This document shows, one piece after another, positions 58,101 through 61,169 of a stretch of DNA of 64,000 nt. The stretch is from Atherinomorus stipes. Its lineage: Eukaryota; Chordata; Actinopteri; Atheriniformes; Atherinidae. Both the position numbers and the translations under genes were made by a program. Within the stretch, counting starts at the first letter, position 1, and each line of letters opens with the position of its first letter. Under the pieces are notes generated by a model. It searched no databases, was not told the DNA's origin, and was given only the letters and a program-made list of their open reading frames with translations. The DNA lies in the NCBI GenBank assembly GCA_023101725.1, contig JALJCO010001057.1:248001-312000 (forward strand), read 5' to 3'.

Positions 58101-58583
58101 GAATCTGCCTGTACATCTAGAACAGGTGTTTTCACTAACGAGCTCATCTGGAGGAGCTGTGGTAATTAAATTCAGCTGCCTCAGTGATTGGTTGGAGCAA
58201 CTGCTGGACAGGATTTTCACCTTCTGGACCAGGGATGTCCTCCTCTGCTCTAGAACCAGTGTTAGTGCATTAGAGCAGCCTGCGGTGAAATGATGATGAT
58301 GATGCTAACAGAGACGTTAACAGTGTTTAACCATGCTTTAACACACACACATTTGCATTGTGCGCATGCACATGCTCGCACAAGCTCCTGTGGAAGAGTG
58401 GCAGATCATGGCAAAGGTCAAGCTGAGCTCACTGCCATTACAGAGCTGAGTAGGAAAGAAGAGCAAAAAATAACCTCCCTTTATGTCATATAAAACACAC
58501 AAACACACACACACACACATTTATTACCTCTGACTCTCAGCGATCAAGGACACATGAATCACAACATCATTCTCTATGGGACC
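7471..58583 (-). CDS. phkb: phkb, phosphorylase b kinase regulatory subunit beta (3' part, 18 exons)
   Basis: Beta subunit of the cytosolic (alpha-beta-gamma-delta)4 phosphorylase kinase, which activates glycogen phosphorylase in response to calcium and phosphorylation; beta is regulatory and scaffolding. Coding blocks on the minus strand are 58528-58583, 54031-54124, 33472-33555, 32649-32753, 29924-30006, 29289-29379, 23747-23805, 22876-23038, 20379-20460, 20016-20073, then 19671-19761 or 15544-15634, then 14257-14462, 11586-11720, 11127-11256, 8621-8728, 8347-8487 and 7471-7608. They give 1824 nt, i.e. 607 residues plus stop. Landmarks shared with vertebrate PHKB as remembered include [61 protein letters not shown] and the C-terminus DDPCSVS. 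The N-terminal glucoamylase-like (GH15-like) half is not in the window, so the gene is partial at its 5' end. The last four residues, CSVS, form a CaaX-type farnesylation signal. The alpha-subunit paralogue fits less well, because the C-terminal text is PHKB-specific. Confidence 0.96.
7652..8295. mobile_element. Inverted-repeat element filling the last phkb intron
   Basis: About 62 bases at 7655-7716 are repeated in inverted form at 8230-8293; shared blocks include GACCTGATCTCAC, AAAAATATGTGAAATGAGCA and CTTGAGGTTCTA. The intron between 7608 and 8347 is therefore mostly one foldback element. Its interior (7750-7870) is related, inverted, to 12780-12920. Confidence 0.65.
8347..8487 (-). CDS. 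phkb: phkb coding exon (window exon 16)
   Basis: Residues 516-562 ([26 protein letters not shown]). Acceptor CTGTTAG, donor GTAAAATG. It is 141 nt, phase 0 to phase 0. The predicted helix matches human [20 protein letters not shown]. Confidence 0.95.
8621..8728 (-). CDS. phkb: phkb coding exon (window exon 15)
   Basis: Residues 480-515 ([22 protein letters not shown]). Acceptor CTTTACAG, donor GTATGCAG. It is 108 nt, phase 0 to phase 0. The CAG repeat at the acceptor could allow a one-codon (Gln) shift, but LPQ-QPTL agrees with human LPQQPTL. Confidence 0.95.
8729..9585. other. phkb intron, nothing recognised
   Basis: Start of the intron between the exons at 8621 and 11127. AT-rich and without recognised repeats. 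Confidence 0.45.
9586..10440. mobile_element. MITE with GGGGTGTGACAAAATATC-type end, AT microsatellite inside
   Basis: The start AGGGGTGTGACAAAATATC and the end with TATCGTATCGTGACCCATG parallel the element at 44718-45355. Both share the internal block TGGACGATTGTAAATGG-like and GAGATCCAAGTG. Non-coding. Confidence 0.6.
10297..10368. repeat. (TA)n microsatellite
   Basis: Nearly pure alternating AT, interrupted by a short A run and one G. It lies inside the MITE. Confidence 0.95.
10441..11126. other. phkb intron, AT-rich, possible LINE 3' tail
   Basis: 10810-10960 ends in T-rich text and CAAATAAAAAAATAAAAAAA, suggestive of a retroposon tail, but no coding part is present. The rest is unrecognised. 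Confidence 0.35.
11127..11256 (-). CDS. phkb: phkb coding exon (window exon 14)
   Basis: Residues 436-479 ([23 protein letters not shown]). Acceptor GCCTCAG, donor GTACCCAC. The block [16 protein letters not shown] is identical to the human protein as remembered. Confidence 0.95.
11345..11480. repeat. Retroposon 3'-tail type repeat
   Basis: The block AAAACTTTATTAATTCCC followed by AAGGGGAAATTG is a widespread fish LINE-tail sequence. It sits in the small intron between the exons at 11127 and 11586. Confidence 0.5.
11586..11720 (-). CDS. phkb: phkb coding exon (window exon 13)
   Basis: Residues 391-435 plus two bases of 436 ([35 protein letters not shown]). Acceptor CTCTCCAG, donor GTACTCTG. 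Phase 2 in, phase 2 out. Human has GWIIHAMEYELQIRGGD here. Confidence 0.95.
12167..12592 (-). repeat. tRNA-headed SINE-like repeat
   Basis: Read on the minus strand it begins at about 12590 with a tRNA-like head: box A-like GGTGGTTATAGCAC near 12553-12566 and box B-like GTTCAAGTCCC near 12512-12522. It continues through CATGTTTCTCCCCGTGTA and CCAAAGACATGCATGTTAGG, ending in an ATGA-rich tail near 12170-12200. This is a very common fish repeat. Partial copies are at 4915-5075 and 47845-47925. Confidence 0.75.
12680..12925. repeat. Dispersed repeat related to 7730-7870 and 63830-64000
   Basis: It shares GGGCGTTTCCCAC, AACATGTTTATTTCTGCTGTGAAGTT-like text and ACATGGGAGTCT with inverted copies in the last phkb intron. 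The first part also matches the window's right edge. Confidence 0.5.
13082..13585 (+). mobile_element. 500-bp element with helicase-like ORF, nested in hAT MITE
   Basis: It is flanked by AGGATACCGG at 13072-13081 and 13586-13595. The ends are TAGCCTCGTGAGACC and GGCGGAGTCAGGTT. A second copy in reverse orientation lies at 46761-47260. It contains a 60-codon frame at 13244-13426. The 10-11-bp duplications suggest a MULE-like integration, but that is inference. Confidence 0.75.
13244..13426 (+). CDS. 60-codon ORF resembling the N-terminus of RecQ-type helicases
   Basis: It begins [20 protein letters not shown] and contains [19 protein letters not shown]. That resembles the Q-motif region ahead of Walker A in RecQ-like helicases known from fish repeats. 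After KGKYVFAR the frame runs into hydrophobic residues and a stop, with no Walker A motif. It is probably a truncated remnant carried by the repeat, not a functional gene. Confidence 0.4.
   Translation: MVASADETSVSVAIAQVLSELQSISSLKGQQNTALEAFLKGKYVFARVFVIVLLVARMLC
14257..14462 (-). CDS. phkb: phkb coding exon (window exon 12)
   Basis: Residues 323-390 plus two bases of 391 ([27 protein letters not shown]). Acceptor ATCACCAG, donor GTAAGACA. It carries [20 protein letters not shown], essentially invariant with mammalian PHKB. Phase 0 in, phase 2 out. Confidence 0.96.
14463..15543. other. phkb intron, nothing recognised
   Basis: Intron between alternative exon A and the exon at 14257. No repeat or RNA gene was recognised. 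Splicing regulators for the alternative pair could lie here, but none is identifiable by eye. Confidence 0.45.
15544..15634 (-). CDS. phkb: phkb alternative exon A (downstream member of mutually exclusive pair)
   Basis: Same length (91 nt) and same phases as the exon at 19671-19761. It encodes [25 protein letters not shown]. Acceptor CCCACTAG, donor GTAAGTGG. It resembles the alternative human PHKB segment VVRRAASLLSKVVDSLAPS. Both members end in HGKQ before VTLG of the next exon. The two arose by an exon duplication that must predate the fish-mammal split if the human resemblance holds. Confidence 0.93.
15696..16043. mobile_element. TTAA-flanked MITE (family A, copy 1)
   Basis: TTAA at 15692-15695 and 16044-16047 flanks ends AGAGACACCATGTAACTTTT and AAAAGTTACATGGTGTCCCT, an imperfect inverted repeat. 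A second copy is at 20869-21247. It lies just upstream, in the transcript sense, of alternative exon A. Confidence 0.75.
16048..17015. mobile_element. Inverted-repeat DNA element interrupted by a SINE
   Basis: The left arm (GGTGTGTCTCATTTGGAAG, CACTTCGAAGTGCGCAG at 16080-16125) recurs inverted at about 16960-17000 (GCACTTCGAAGTGCGTTGAC, AATGAGACACAGC). No transposase is visible. A partial copy is at 3741-3925. Confidence 0.7.
16289..16504 (-). mobile_element. tRNA-derived SINE with 16-bp target-site duplication
   Basis: On the minus strand it starts at 16504 with GGGGCGGTGTTTGGC. Box A-like TGGCTCAGTTGGTTGAGC lies at 16475-16492 and box B-like GGTTCGATTCCC at about 16418-16429. It ends in an A-tail of about 30 (T run at 16286-16318). 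AGTGATGACATTCTTT occurs at both 16273-16288 and 16505-16520, so this is a clean target-primed insertion. Confidence 0.88.
17020..18430. other. phkb intron between the alternative exons, nothing recognised
   Basis: Unassigned intron sequence. No exon, RNA gene or clear element was recognised. Confidence 0.45.
18432..19325. mobile_element. Composite MITE: GGGCAATTA-type ends around a Tc1-type MITE
   Basis: GAGCTGGGCAATTAATC near 18435 and AATTGCCCAGCCCTAC near 19307-19322 are inverted ends. Inside, roughly 18650-19155 matches elements at 27880-28402 and 50060-50625 (AACACCTGATTGCAGTGATTG-like block and GGAGGGTATAAATAATTT). Confidence 0.6.
19671..19761 (-). CDS. phkb: phkb alternative exon B (upstream member of mutually exclusive pair)
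   Basis: Residues 292-322 in this isoform: one base, then 30 codons [24 protein letters not shown]. Acceptor CTACAG, donor GTAAAGTT. It resembles the canonical human segment AVRYGAAFTQKFSSSIAPH. It lies only 254 nt downstream of the shared exon at 20016-20073 and about 4 kb upstream of its partner exon. Confidence 0.93.
20016..20073 (-). CDS. phkb: phkb coding exon (window exon 10)
   Basis: Residues 273-291 plus two bases of the following Trp ([19 protein letters not shown]). Acceptor TTATTGCAG, donor GTCTGATT. It ends in TG, so the first base G of either alternative exon completes the Trp codon. This is the shared upstream partner of the mutually exclusive pair. Confidence 0.93.
20379..20460 (-). 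CDS. phkb: phkb coding exon (window exon 9)
   Basis: Residues 246-272 plus one base of 273 ([19 protein letters not shown]..). Acceptor TTTGTGCAG, donor GTGCGCAC. Phase 0 in, phase 1 out. Human PHKB has NDCSCLASQAILLGILLKRE. Confidence 0.94.
20869..21247. mobile_element. TTAA-flanked MITE (family A, copy 2)
   Basis: TTAA at 20865-20868 and 21248-21251. The ends contain ACCGTGTACCTTTTG and CCAAAAGTTACACGGTGTAA. It parallels 15696-16043 along its length (ATGTCGTTGCTCC versus ATGTTGGTGCTCA, and so on). Confidence 0.75.
21883..21968. mobile_element. 86-bp Tc1-type MITE
   Basis: Inverted ends ACCAGTCAAAAGTTTGGACA and TCCAAACCTTTGACTGGT are bounded by TATAC / GTATA, as for Tc1 elements with TA targets. 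Almost nothing lies between the arms. Confidence 0.75.
22040..22612. mobile_element. MITE of the GATGTCTGATATTATC family
   Basis: The start TAGAGATGTCTGATATTATC and the inverted-type end CAGTATCAAACATCACTA are present. Related copies or halves occur at 30572-31379, 52455-52515 and 55575-56045. Confidence 0.6.
22876..23038 (-). CDS. phkb: phkb coding exon (window exon 8)
   Basis: Residues 191-245 ([28 protein letters not shown]). Acceptor TGCAAAG, donor GTGAGTTG. It contains the basic Ser/Thr-rich linker KVKRQTSTP, corresponding to KVKRQSSTP of mammalian PHKB. The motif looks like a phosphorylation target, but that is inference. Confidence 0.96.
23747..23805 (-). CDS. phkb: phkb coding exon (window exon 7)
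   Basis: Residues 172-190 plus two bases of 191 ([19 protein letters not shown]). Acceptor TTTAG, donor GTGAGAG. It is 59 nt and too short to stand out as an ORF. It matches human [18 protein letters not shown]. Confidence 0.94.
24530..25320. mobile_element. TTAA-flanked MITE (family B)
   Basis: TTAA at 24526-24529 and 25321-25324. The ends AGGTGCAGTGTGTAACAAAA and TTTTGATACACGTTGCACCT are inverted. The interior is also partly symmetrical around ATGGAGGCTGCCATA / ACGGAGGCTCCCATA. Non-coding. Confidence 0.78.
25325..27026. other. phkb intron, mostly unrecognised
   Basis: 25505-25580 carries the common fish motif TATATAGTGCTTTTTCCAG..AAAGCGCTTTAC, also seen near 47985. The remainder gives no recognised exon or element. 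Confidence 0.4.
27035..27466. mobile_element. hAT-type MITE, TAGGGATGGGCGATAT ends, 8-bp target duplication
   Basis: Perfect terminal repeats TAGGGATGGGCGATAT / ATATCGCCCATCCCTA are flanked by AAATCCAG at 27027-27034 and 27467-27474. It is 432 bp and non-coding. Confidence 0.85.
27880..28403. mobile_element. Tc1-type MITE with CAGTTGTGCTTGAAAG ends
   Basis: GCAGTTGTGCTTGAAAGTTT and AAACTTTCAAGCACAACTGT are inverted ends, followed by TA. Shared internal blocks link it to 18650-19155 and 50060-50625. Confidence 0.7.
28419..28479. repeat. (TA)n microsatellite
   Basis: Alternating AT with one ACAG interruption, adjoining the right end of the Tc1-type MITE. Confidence 0.95.
28500..29288. other. 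phkb intron, nothing recognised
   Basis: A block GGATCTGGTTCACCA occurs twice (28709-28723 and 28907-28921), each ahead of similar text, so part is a local repeat. No gene is evident. Confidence 0.4.
29289..29379 (-). CDS. phkb: phkb coding exon (window exon 6)
   Basis: Residues 141-171 ([23 protein letters not shown]). Acceptor TCTCCAG, then a single A completes the Lys codon; donor GTTTGTAA. Human PHKB has RGSRFNPILDMLAALKKG. It is also 91 nt long, but it is a constitutive exon unrelated to the alternative pair. Confidence 0.95.
29924..30006 (-). CDS. phkb: phkb coding exon (window exon 5)
   Basis: Residues 114-140 plus two bases of 141 ([23 protein letters not shown]). Acceptor GTGTGCAG, donor GTAATAAT. 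Phase 0 in, phase 2 out. Overlapping plus-strand frames here are antisense shadows. Confidence 0.95.
30572..31379. mobile_element. MITE of the GATGTTCGATATTGG family with inserted GC-rich segment
   Basis: The left end is TAGGGATGTTCGATATTGG. The right end is AATATCAGTAGGCCAATAA followed by GACATCC. From about 30619 to 30890 the base composition changes to CpG-rich, with GCGCACACACCAAACGCG at its start. This suggests a second, truncated element inserted within. A 22-bp perfect palindrome sits at 30841-30888. Confidence 0.6.
31401..31423. repeat. (C)23 homopolymer
   Basis: Uninterrupted run of 23 C. The length could be affected by sequencing error. Confidence 0.9.
31440..31562. repeat. Half of a Tc1-type MITE
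   Basis: GGAGGGTATGAATAATTTTG and GACGACTTTATATG match the right end of the family seen complete at 50060-50625. The left half is missing. Confidence 0.55.
32649..32753 (-). CDS. phkb: phkb coding exon (window exon 4)
   Basis: Residues 79-113 ([20 protein letters not shown]). Acceptor CCTTTAG, donor GTAAGTCA. It is 105 nt, phase 0 to phase 0, and matches [24 protein letters not shown]. Confidence 0.95.
33472..33555 (-). CDS. phkb: phkb coding exon (window exon 3)
   Basis: Residues 51-78, starting [15 protein letters not shown] and ending GCIGTCK. Acceptor TTTCTGCAG, donor GTATTGA. It is 84 nt, phase 0 to phase 0. It matches the [19 protein letters not shown] stretch of human PHKB. Confidence 0.94.
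34479..35016. mobile_element. hAT-type MITE inserted in the Tc1 element
   Basis: Terminal repeats CAAGGTTATTATAG and CTATAATAACCTTG are flanked by a perfect 8-bp duplication GATCTATC at 34471-34478 and 35017-35024. The interior is largely TTAGTTTTAGTT repeats. A related, incomplete copy is at 60665-61165. Confidence 0.9.
35577..36185. mobile_element. TTAA-type insertion in the Tc1 transposase
   Basis: The transposase reading frame breaks after GCTTCAGGACC and resumes at GACTTGCTGTGGAACC. The inserted segment has TTAA near both ends, with AGTTGTACTTCCA at the left and TGGAAGGAGGCCT at the right as imperfect inverted ends. Non-coding. Confidence 0.65.
36866..37190. repeat. Left end of another Tc1-type element
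   Basis: CAGTGGGTATGCAAAGTATTC and the following text are the terminal repeat and subterminal region typical of Tc1-like fish elements. The copy breaks off near 37190. Upstream lies a (TA)n/(CATA)n tract at 36804-36872. Confidence 0.65.
38315..39844 (+). mobile_element. 1.5-kb TTAA-flanked element (family C) with ORF
   Basis: TTAA at 38311-38314 and 39845-39848. Perfect ends AGTGCTGGTGACACGATT and AATCGTGTCACCAGCACT. It contains the 90-codon ORF at 38570-38842. The left and right subterminal parts are CpG-rich. TTAA targets suggest piggyBac-like or Kolobok-like transposition, but no transposase is seen. Confidence 0.82.
38570..38842 (+). CDS. 90-residue acidic ORF inside the TTAA element
   Basis: It starts [20 protein letters not shown] and is rich in Ser, Glu and Asp. 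It contains [14 protein letters not shown] and ends near [18 protein letters not shown]. The PYRFE motif followed by GNTDxC resembles the N-terminal part of transposon-associated proteins in fish often named P2X7-like, where a Cys-rich zinc-binding region follows. Here the frame stops just after that point, so it is either a first exon or a truncated copy. The start ATG is preceded by AACAAGCAAC, a fair context. Confidence 0.45.
   Translation: MEAVDGNDDGPCLELICLVESSDSSEELGDVEEYRGITPYRFESYQTDFMPSEQDSESGSAGEDDMVIAAAEGNTRQGNTDCYVFVIHYD
39849..40647. mobile_element. TTAA-flanked MITE (family D) abutting family C
   Basis: It shares the TTAA at 39845-39848 with the preceding element and has another at 40648-40651. 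The ends AGGTGCCATGACATCA and CTATGTCATCACTCCT are inverted with mismatches. It contains three tandem copies of a 17-bp unit around ATCATTCTACGTAGTTC at 40016-40067. Confidence 0.7.
40750..41198. mobile_element. MITE with GGGCAGGACAACTAATTG ends
   Basis: The start GGGCAGGACAACTAATTGA and the end ATAATCGTCCAGCCCTAC are imperfect inverted ends. Repeated ATCGTGATTTCAAT motifs lie in both arms. Confidence 0.6.
41200..43055 (+). pseudogene. LINE (L2/Rex-like non-LTR retrotransposon) remnant
   Basis: The segment near 41460-41560 reads like the end of an APE-type endonuclease (VALSDHS). Reverse-transcriptase blocks follow: [11 protein letters not shown] near 42322 and [12 protein letters not shown] near 42433-42468, then after a deletion [16 protein letters not shown] at 42607-42657. 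A tail with AAAGCACTTTGCATTGTC ends the copy. Several frameshifts and stops; not functional. Clade assignment is tentative. Confidence 0.78.
44718..45355. mobile_element. MITE with GAGGTGGGACAAAACATC start, copy of 9586-10440
   Basis: The ends AGAGGTGGGACAAAACATCA and TTGTCGATACCCACCCC are consistent with inverted repeats. The internal block at 45008-45170 parallels 10028-10200. Confidence 0.6.
46675..47816 (+). pseudogene. Tc1-like element, 3'-truncated, with nested insertion
   Basis: The left end TACACTAAATGGCCACTTCA continues to AGCCAATCACATGGCAGCAA, typical of one fish Tc1 family. Transposase-like text runs from 47330 to 47815 ([20 protein letters not shown]; later [14 protein letters not shown]) with stops, and the copy ends before the catalytic core. 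A 500-bp element is inserted at 46761-47260. Confidence 0.8.
46761..47260 (-). mobile_element. 500-bp helicase-ORF element, second copy
   Basis: Flanked by GCAATTCAGTG at 46750-46760 and 47261-47271, a perfect 11-bp duplication. The ends ACCTGACTCCGCCAG and GGTCTCACGAGGCTA match 13082-13585 in reverse. The ORF is decayed here, though ACTGACGCTAGTTTCATC antisense to its start is still readable. Confidence 0.8.
47845..47925 (+). repeat. Fragment of the tRNA-headed SINE-like repeat
   Basis: CCTGCGACAGACCTGCAACC, then TGTCCAGGTGATGTACCCC and AGCTGGGATAATA, match the 3' half of the 12167-12590 repeat in opposite orientation. Confidence 0.6.
47924..47974. repeat. (TAA)n microsatellite
   Basis: About 17 uninterrupted AAT repeats, presumably grown from the tail of the adjoining retroposon fragment. 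Confidence 0.95.
47975..48175. repeat. Dispersed repeat with AAAGCGCTTTACAGT motif
   Basis: CTATAGCGCTTTTCAAGGCA and CTCAAAGCGCTTTACAG head a block common in fish genomes, including GCCACAGCTGCCCTGGGGCA. The open frame starting at 48114 lies in this repeat and is not a gene. Confidence 0.6.
50060..50625. mobile_element. Tc1-type MITE with AT microsatellite inside
   Basis: Ends TACAGCCGTCCACAAAATGA and TAATTTTGAGGACGACTGCA. Shared interior with 18650-19155 and 27880-28402. A (TA)n tract of about 75 bases fills 50216-50290. Confidence 0.7.
50216..50290. repeat. (TA)n microsatellite
   Basis: About 37 perfect TA repeats. Confidence 0.97.
51905..52475 (+). pseudogene. LINE reverse-transcriptase C-terminal fragment
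   Basis: Across frames it reads [67 protein letters not shown] and [10 protein letters not shown], the conserved C-terminal region of fish L2/jockey-like non-LTR elements. There is at least one frameshift. It has a strong GC rise relative to flanking sequence and a (CCCA)n stretch at 52321-52346. It abuts a MITE half (52455-52515). Confidence 0.75.
52870..53548. mobile_element. MITE with TAGGGATGGGCAATACC ends
   Basis: TAGGGATGGGCAATACC near 52873 and GATATGCCCATCCCTA near 53531-53546 form inverted ends. The interior carries GATACCGATACCGATACTG-type repeats. The text after it (53560-53650, AAGCACTTTGTGTTGCA) looks like a LINE tail, so the MITE may sit inside a LINE 3' UTR. Confidence 0.65.
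54031..54124 (-). CDS. phkb: phkb coding exon (window exon 2)
   Basis: Residues 19-50 ([21 protein letters not shown]), almost identical to mammalian PHKB. Acceptor TGTAG, donor GTAACGC. It enters in phase 2, using A to complete the Arg codon, and leaves in phase 0. The next exon in the transcript lies about 20.5 kb downstream. Confidence 0.95.
54924..54990 (+). repeat. tRNA-like sequence within the foldback arm
   Basis: TTTGGTGCAGTTGGTAGC resembles box A and GTCCTGGGTTCAAGGC resembles box B. A partner copy lies in inverted orientation at 55150-55220. It looks like the head of a tRNA-derived repeat rather than a functional tRNA. Confidence 0.5.
55042..55113. repeat. (ATCT)n microsatellite
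   Basis: About 18 perfect copies of the tetranucleotide, at the centre of the foldback element. Confidence 0.97.
55575..56045. mobile_element. MITE of the GATGTCCCATAATATC family
   Basis: Start TAGAGATGTCCCATAATATC. The interior GTCTGGTTTTAAGTTGTTGG is shared with 22335-22360. It abuts the preceding foldback element exactly. Confidence 0.6.
56380..57440. repeat. Repeat-like region with internal duplication
   Basis: Blocks 56951-57060 and 57111-57250 are diverged direct copies (GCACTTCAACAAAAGGT / GCACTTCAACGAAAGGT; TAGCTTT..GCTTTGAATAAAAGAGA). The boundaries and nature of the whole are unclear. Confidence 0.45.
58100..58275. mobile_element. Possible short hAT-type MITE
   Basis: TCTAGAAC occurs on both sides (58118-58125 and 58249-58256), around a segment beginning CAGGTGTTTTCAC. 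The terminal repeats are poorly matched, so this is tentative. Confidence 0.4.
58528..58583 (-). CDS. phkb: phkb coding exon (window exon 1)
   Basis: Encodes window residues 1-18 and two bases of residue 19 ([15 protein letters not shown]). The acceptor is TTTACAG and the donor is GTAATAA after AGTCAGAG. It enters in phase 0 and leaves in phase 2. Human PHKB has GPLENDLVVHVALIAESQR here. This is the most 5' exon I can recognise. The preceding exon, expected to end near MRFSNQ, was not found between 58584 and 64000. Confidence 0.93.
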
Positions 58584-59500
58584 CTGTAAAAAAGACAGAA
58601 GAGTGTGTTTAATGTGAGAACCAGCCTCCTGTTATGGGTCTGTGTGTCCTCTTGTGGCATTGCTGTAAATGTAAACTAGGGCGAATGAAAACTTGTTAAA
58701 TTCACACAAACAGATTATAAATGTTTCACATATGGAGTTTTTAATATAATAACATTTGTATATAAAATTGGAACAGTTAAAAGTTTTACATACTTGCAAG
58801 TTTTCTGCTTTGCAGTAGTGAGACATGCTTAAAAAACACTAGAAAAGTGACTTGATTTAAGTTGAATCAGTTGATTTGTGTGTGTGTGTGTGAGAGAGAG
58901 AGAAAGAGAGGACACAGTGGGGAAGCGAGGGATGAATTTAAAATTCAGCTCGCTGTCTTACATAACAATCGTCTGTGTTATTGCTCCCTCCCATCTCACA
59001 TTTCAAATAAAAATAAAACTCTGAATAACCAATAAAGGTTGACGAGACGTGGAGGCGCTTGGCAGGAGGAACGGAGACGGGAATCAGTGAAGACGACAGA
59101 GATGTAAAGTGGAAGCAGTAGCGAAGATGAGAGAAGAAAGAGAGAAACGCGAAAAGACGTTTGGCTGTTTAACAAGATTTCTCCTCTAACCTCACAGCGA
59201 GATGAGCTGGAGTTATATTAAAAGGATAAGCAGAGCACGAACACAAGATTTACAAGCTTCTATATAAATATTTCATGACAATATGACCTCACAAGTACTT
59301 ATAGAGGGATTTCTAACAAAAGGAGCAATGAGGAGTGTGATGACGGCCGGTAATGTGTACTTCACTGTTAGTAGATTTCACATAGACAGATACAGGCTCA
59401 GCAGGTCTCTGTATTATGTTCATTTCCACCACATTTAAAATCTGCATATGCAAAAGGAGCCAGGGGCAGATTTACTAATTCTCCTGTAGATTGTACAAAC
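58584..59500 (-). other. phkb: phkb intron, nothing recognised
   Basis: Downstream part, in the transcript sense, of the intron that continues past the window end. It contains short TG/GA tracts near 58878-58910 and otherwise unassigned sequence. Confidence 0.5.
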
Positions 59501-60150
59501 CAGTGGTTTTCACACTTTTTAAGCCGTGACCCCAAAGATAACTGCTCGCGACAACAAATTAGCTAACTTAAGTTCAGCAAGTAGTGGAGCTGTGCGTAGA
59601 GCCCATTCCAGTGAATCTGGTGTCAGCTCCAGTCACCGTTTAAAAAAAGAAAAAAAAAAGTTCAGTGAGTTTATCCCAACAGAACCTTTCGCCCTTAGCT
59701 CTGTCACTGGCCAGTCAACACGCAAATCTCCGCCCAGAAACGTCCCAAACACACCGAAACAAAGGGAAAAGGAGAAACAAAACTCGCCGTCACACGAAAG
59801 CAGAGCCCCAAAGGTGCGAAATTAAGCCAGATTTCACTGACACAAGTCTCGTGTTTATTTTCAGGGGGGAAACTCTGGAGTCTACCTTTATTAAAGCACC
59901 TGTTATAAATTGTTTCTAGAGATAAAATGATAAAAATTCTACCTGTAAAGCTTGAAAACTATCAGAAACTTCATAAATGGGGAAGATGAATATTTTTTGT
60001 TGGATTTGTTTCAATGCTGTGACAAGGCACCCGCATCTGTTTGATAAGTGCTGGCTCTATTTTTGTTTTTTACATTGATCTGGCGGCCGCCTGACATTAT
60101 CCTGCGACCCACATGGGGGTCTCGAACCTCAGTTTGGGAACCACTAGTAT
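59501..60150. mobile_element. MITE with CAGTGGTTTTCACACTTT ends
   Basis: CAGTGGTTTTCACACTTTTT at the left and CAGTTTGGGAACCACTAG at the right are imperfect inverted ends of a common fish hAT-type repeat. I could not confirm the target duplication. Confidence 0.6.
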
Positions 60151-60664
60151 GAACTACTAAGAGAGTTTATTGTAGAGTGTAGGTGAGAAATTACCACCAC
60201 AAAAGCTGGAAGAGAAACAGTTATTTTAGTTACAAGCATAAGCAGAGTAAAACAATTCACGCAAGAATATTTACTTACAGTCATTATTTTACTGCTGTTT
60301 GTGCCAGAATTTTAGGCTTTAAGAAGCATGTCTTAAATATTTTAATTGCTAAAATACATGATTGCTGCTGTAGGTTGGAAGAGATCAGGAGAGACAGCAC
60401 GAATAGTGAGGATAAATTTACTTACTATTCTTGGACCACATACCAACAACAATTTAGTTAAAGTCTACCATCATTTCTGCGTTTTGGACCGTGCAGATGA
60501 GGACGCAATAGTGTTGCGTCCTCAGGAATTCCACTTTGGAATGAGTGTTCAGATTTTTGCGTCTTCAACCCAGAATAACGCCGTTGCCGTGTGAACAAAA
60601 GGCACTTCTGATGAAATATTTAGCTGTTTTTACCCACAATCATCCTCGTGTGAACGGCCCCTTA

Positions 60665-61165
60665 GTTGAGCTTATTTAGTTTGAGTATTTATTTAGTTTC
60701 AACGTTTTGTTTTTCAGTTCAGTTAGTTTAAGTTATGTTTTTTGAGCAGGTTTACTAGTTTTTATTAGTTTTGATTTTTTGGAAAATGCTTAGTTTTACT
60801 TCAGTTTTTTATTAGTTTTAGTGTTAGTTTTAGTTTTTTGGGTTTCTTTTTTGTAAATTATACAAATTTGTCTGATGTGACATTCAAAATTATCAGAAAG
60901 TCACTCAGAGTAAAACTGGTAGAGAAAGTATAAGATTAAATAAAAACAGATTTCATATCAACCCCAAAGGTTTATGTATTACACAAATTTACAAAGACTA
61001 AAATAAGGATGTTTTTGCAATAATTTTAGTTAATTTTAGTTAGTTTTGTAAAGACACAATACTGTTTCAGTTAGTTATTTCAGTTAATGAAAATGTTTTT
61101 TCAATTTTAGTTTTCATTTTTTCGTTAGTTTTAGTTTTAGTAACTATGATAACCTTAGTGTAGAA
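60665..61165. repeat. Copy of the AGTTTTAGTTAG MITE seen at 34479-35016
   Basis: It shares TTTTTATTAGTTT, GGAAAATG.TTAGTTTTA, TGTGACATTCAAAAT.ATCAG and the end AACTATGATAACCTTAG. The left terminal repeat is not preserved. Confidence 0.7.
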
Positions 61166-61169
61166 ATGG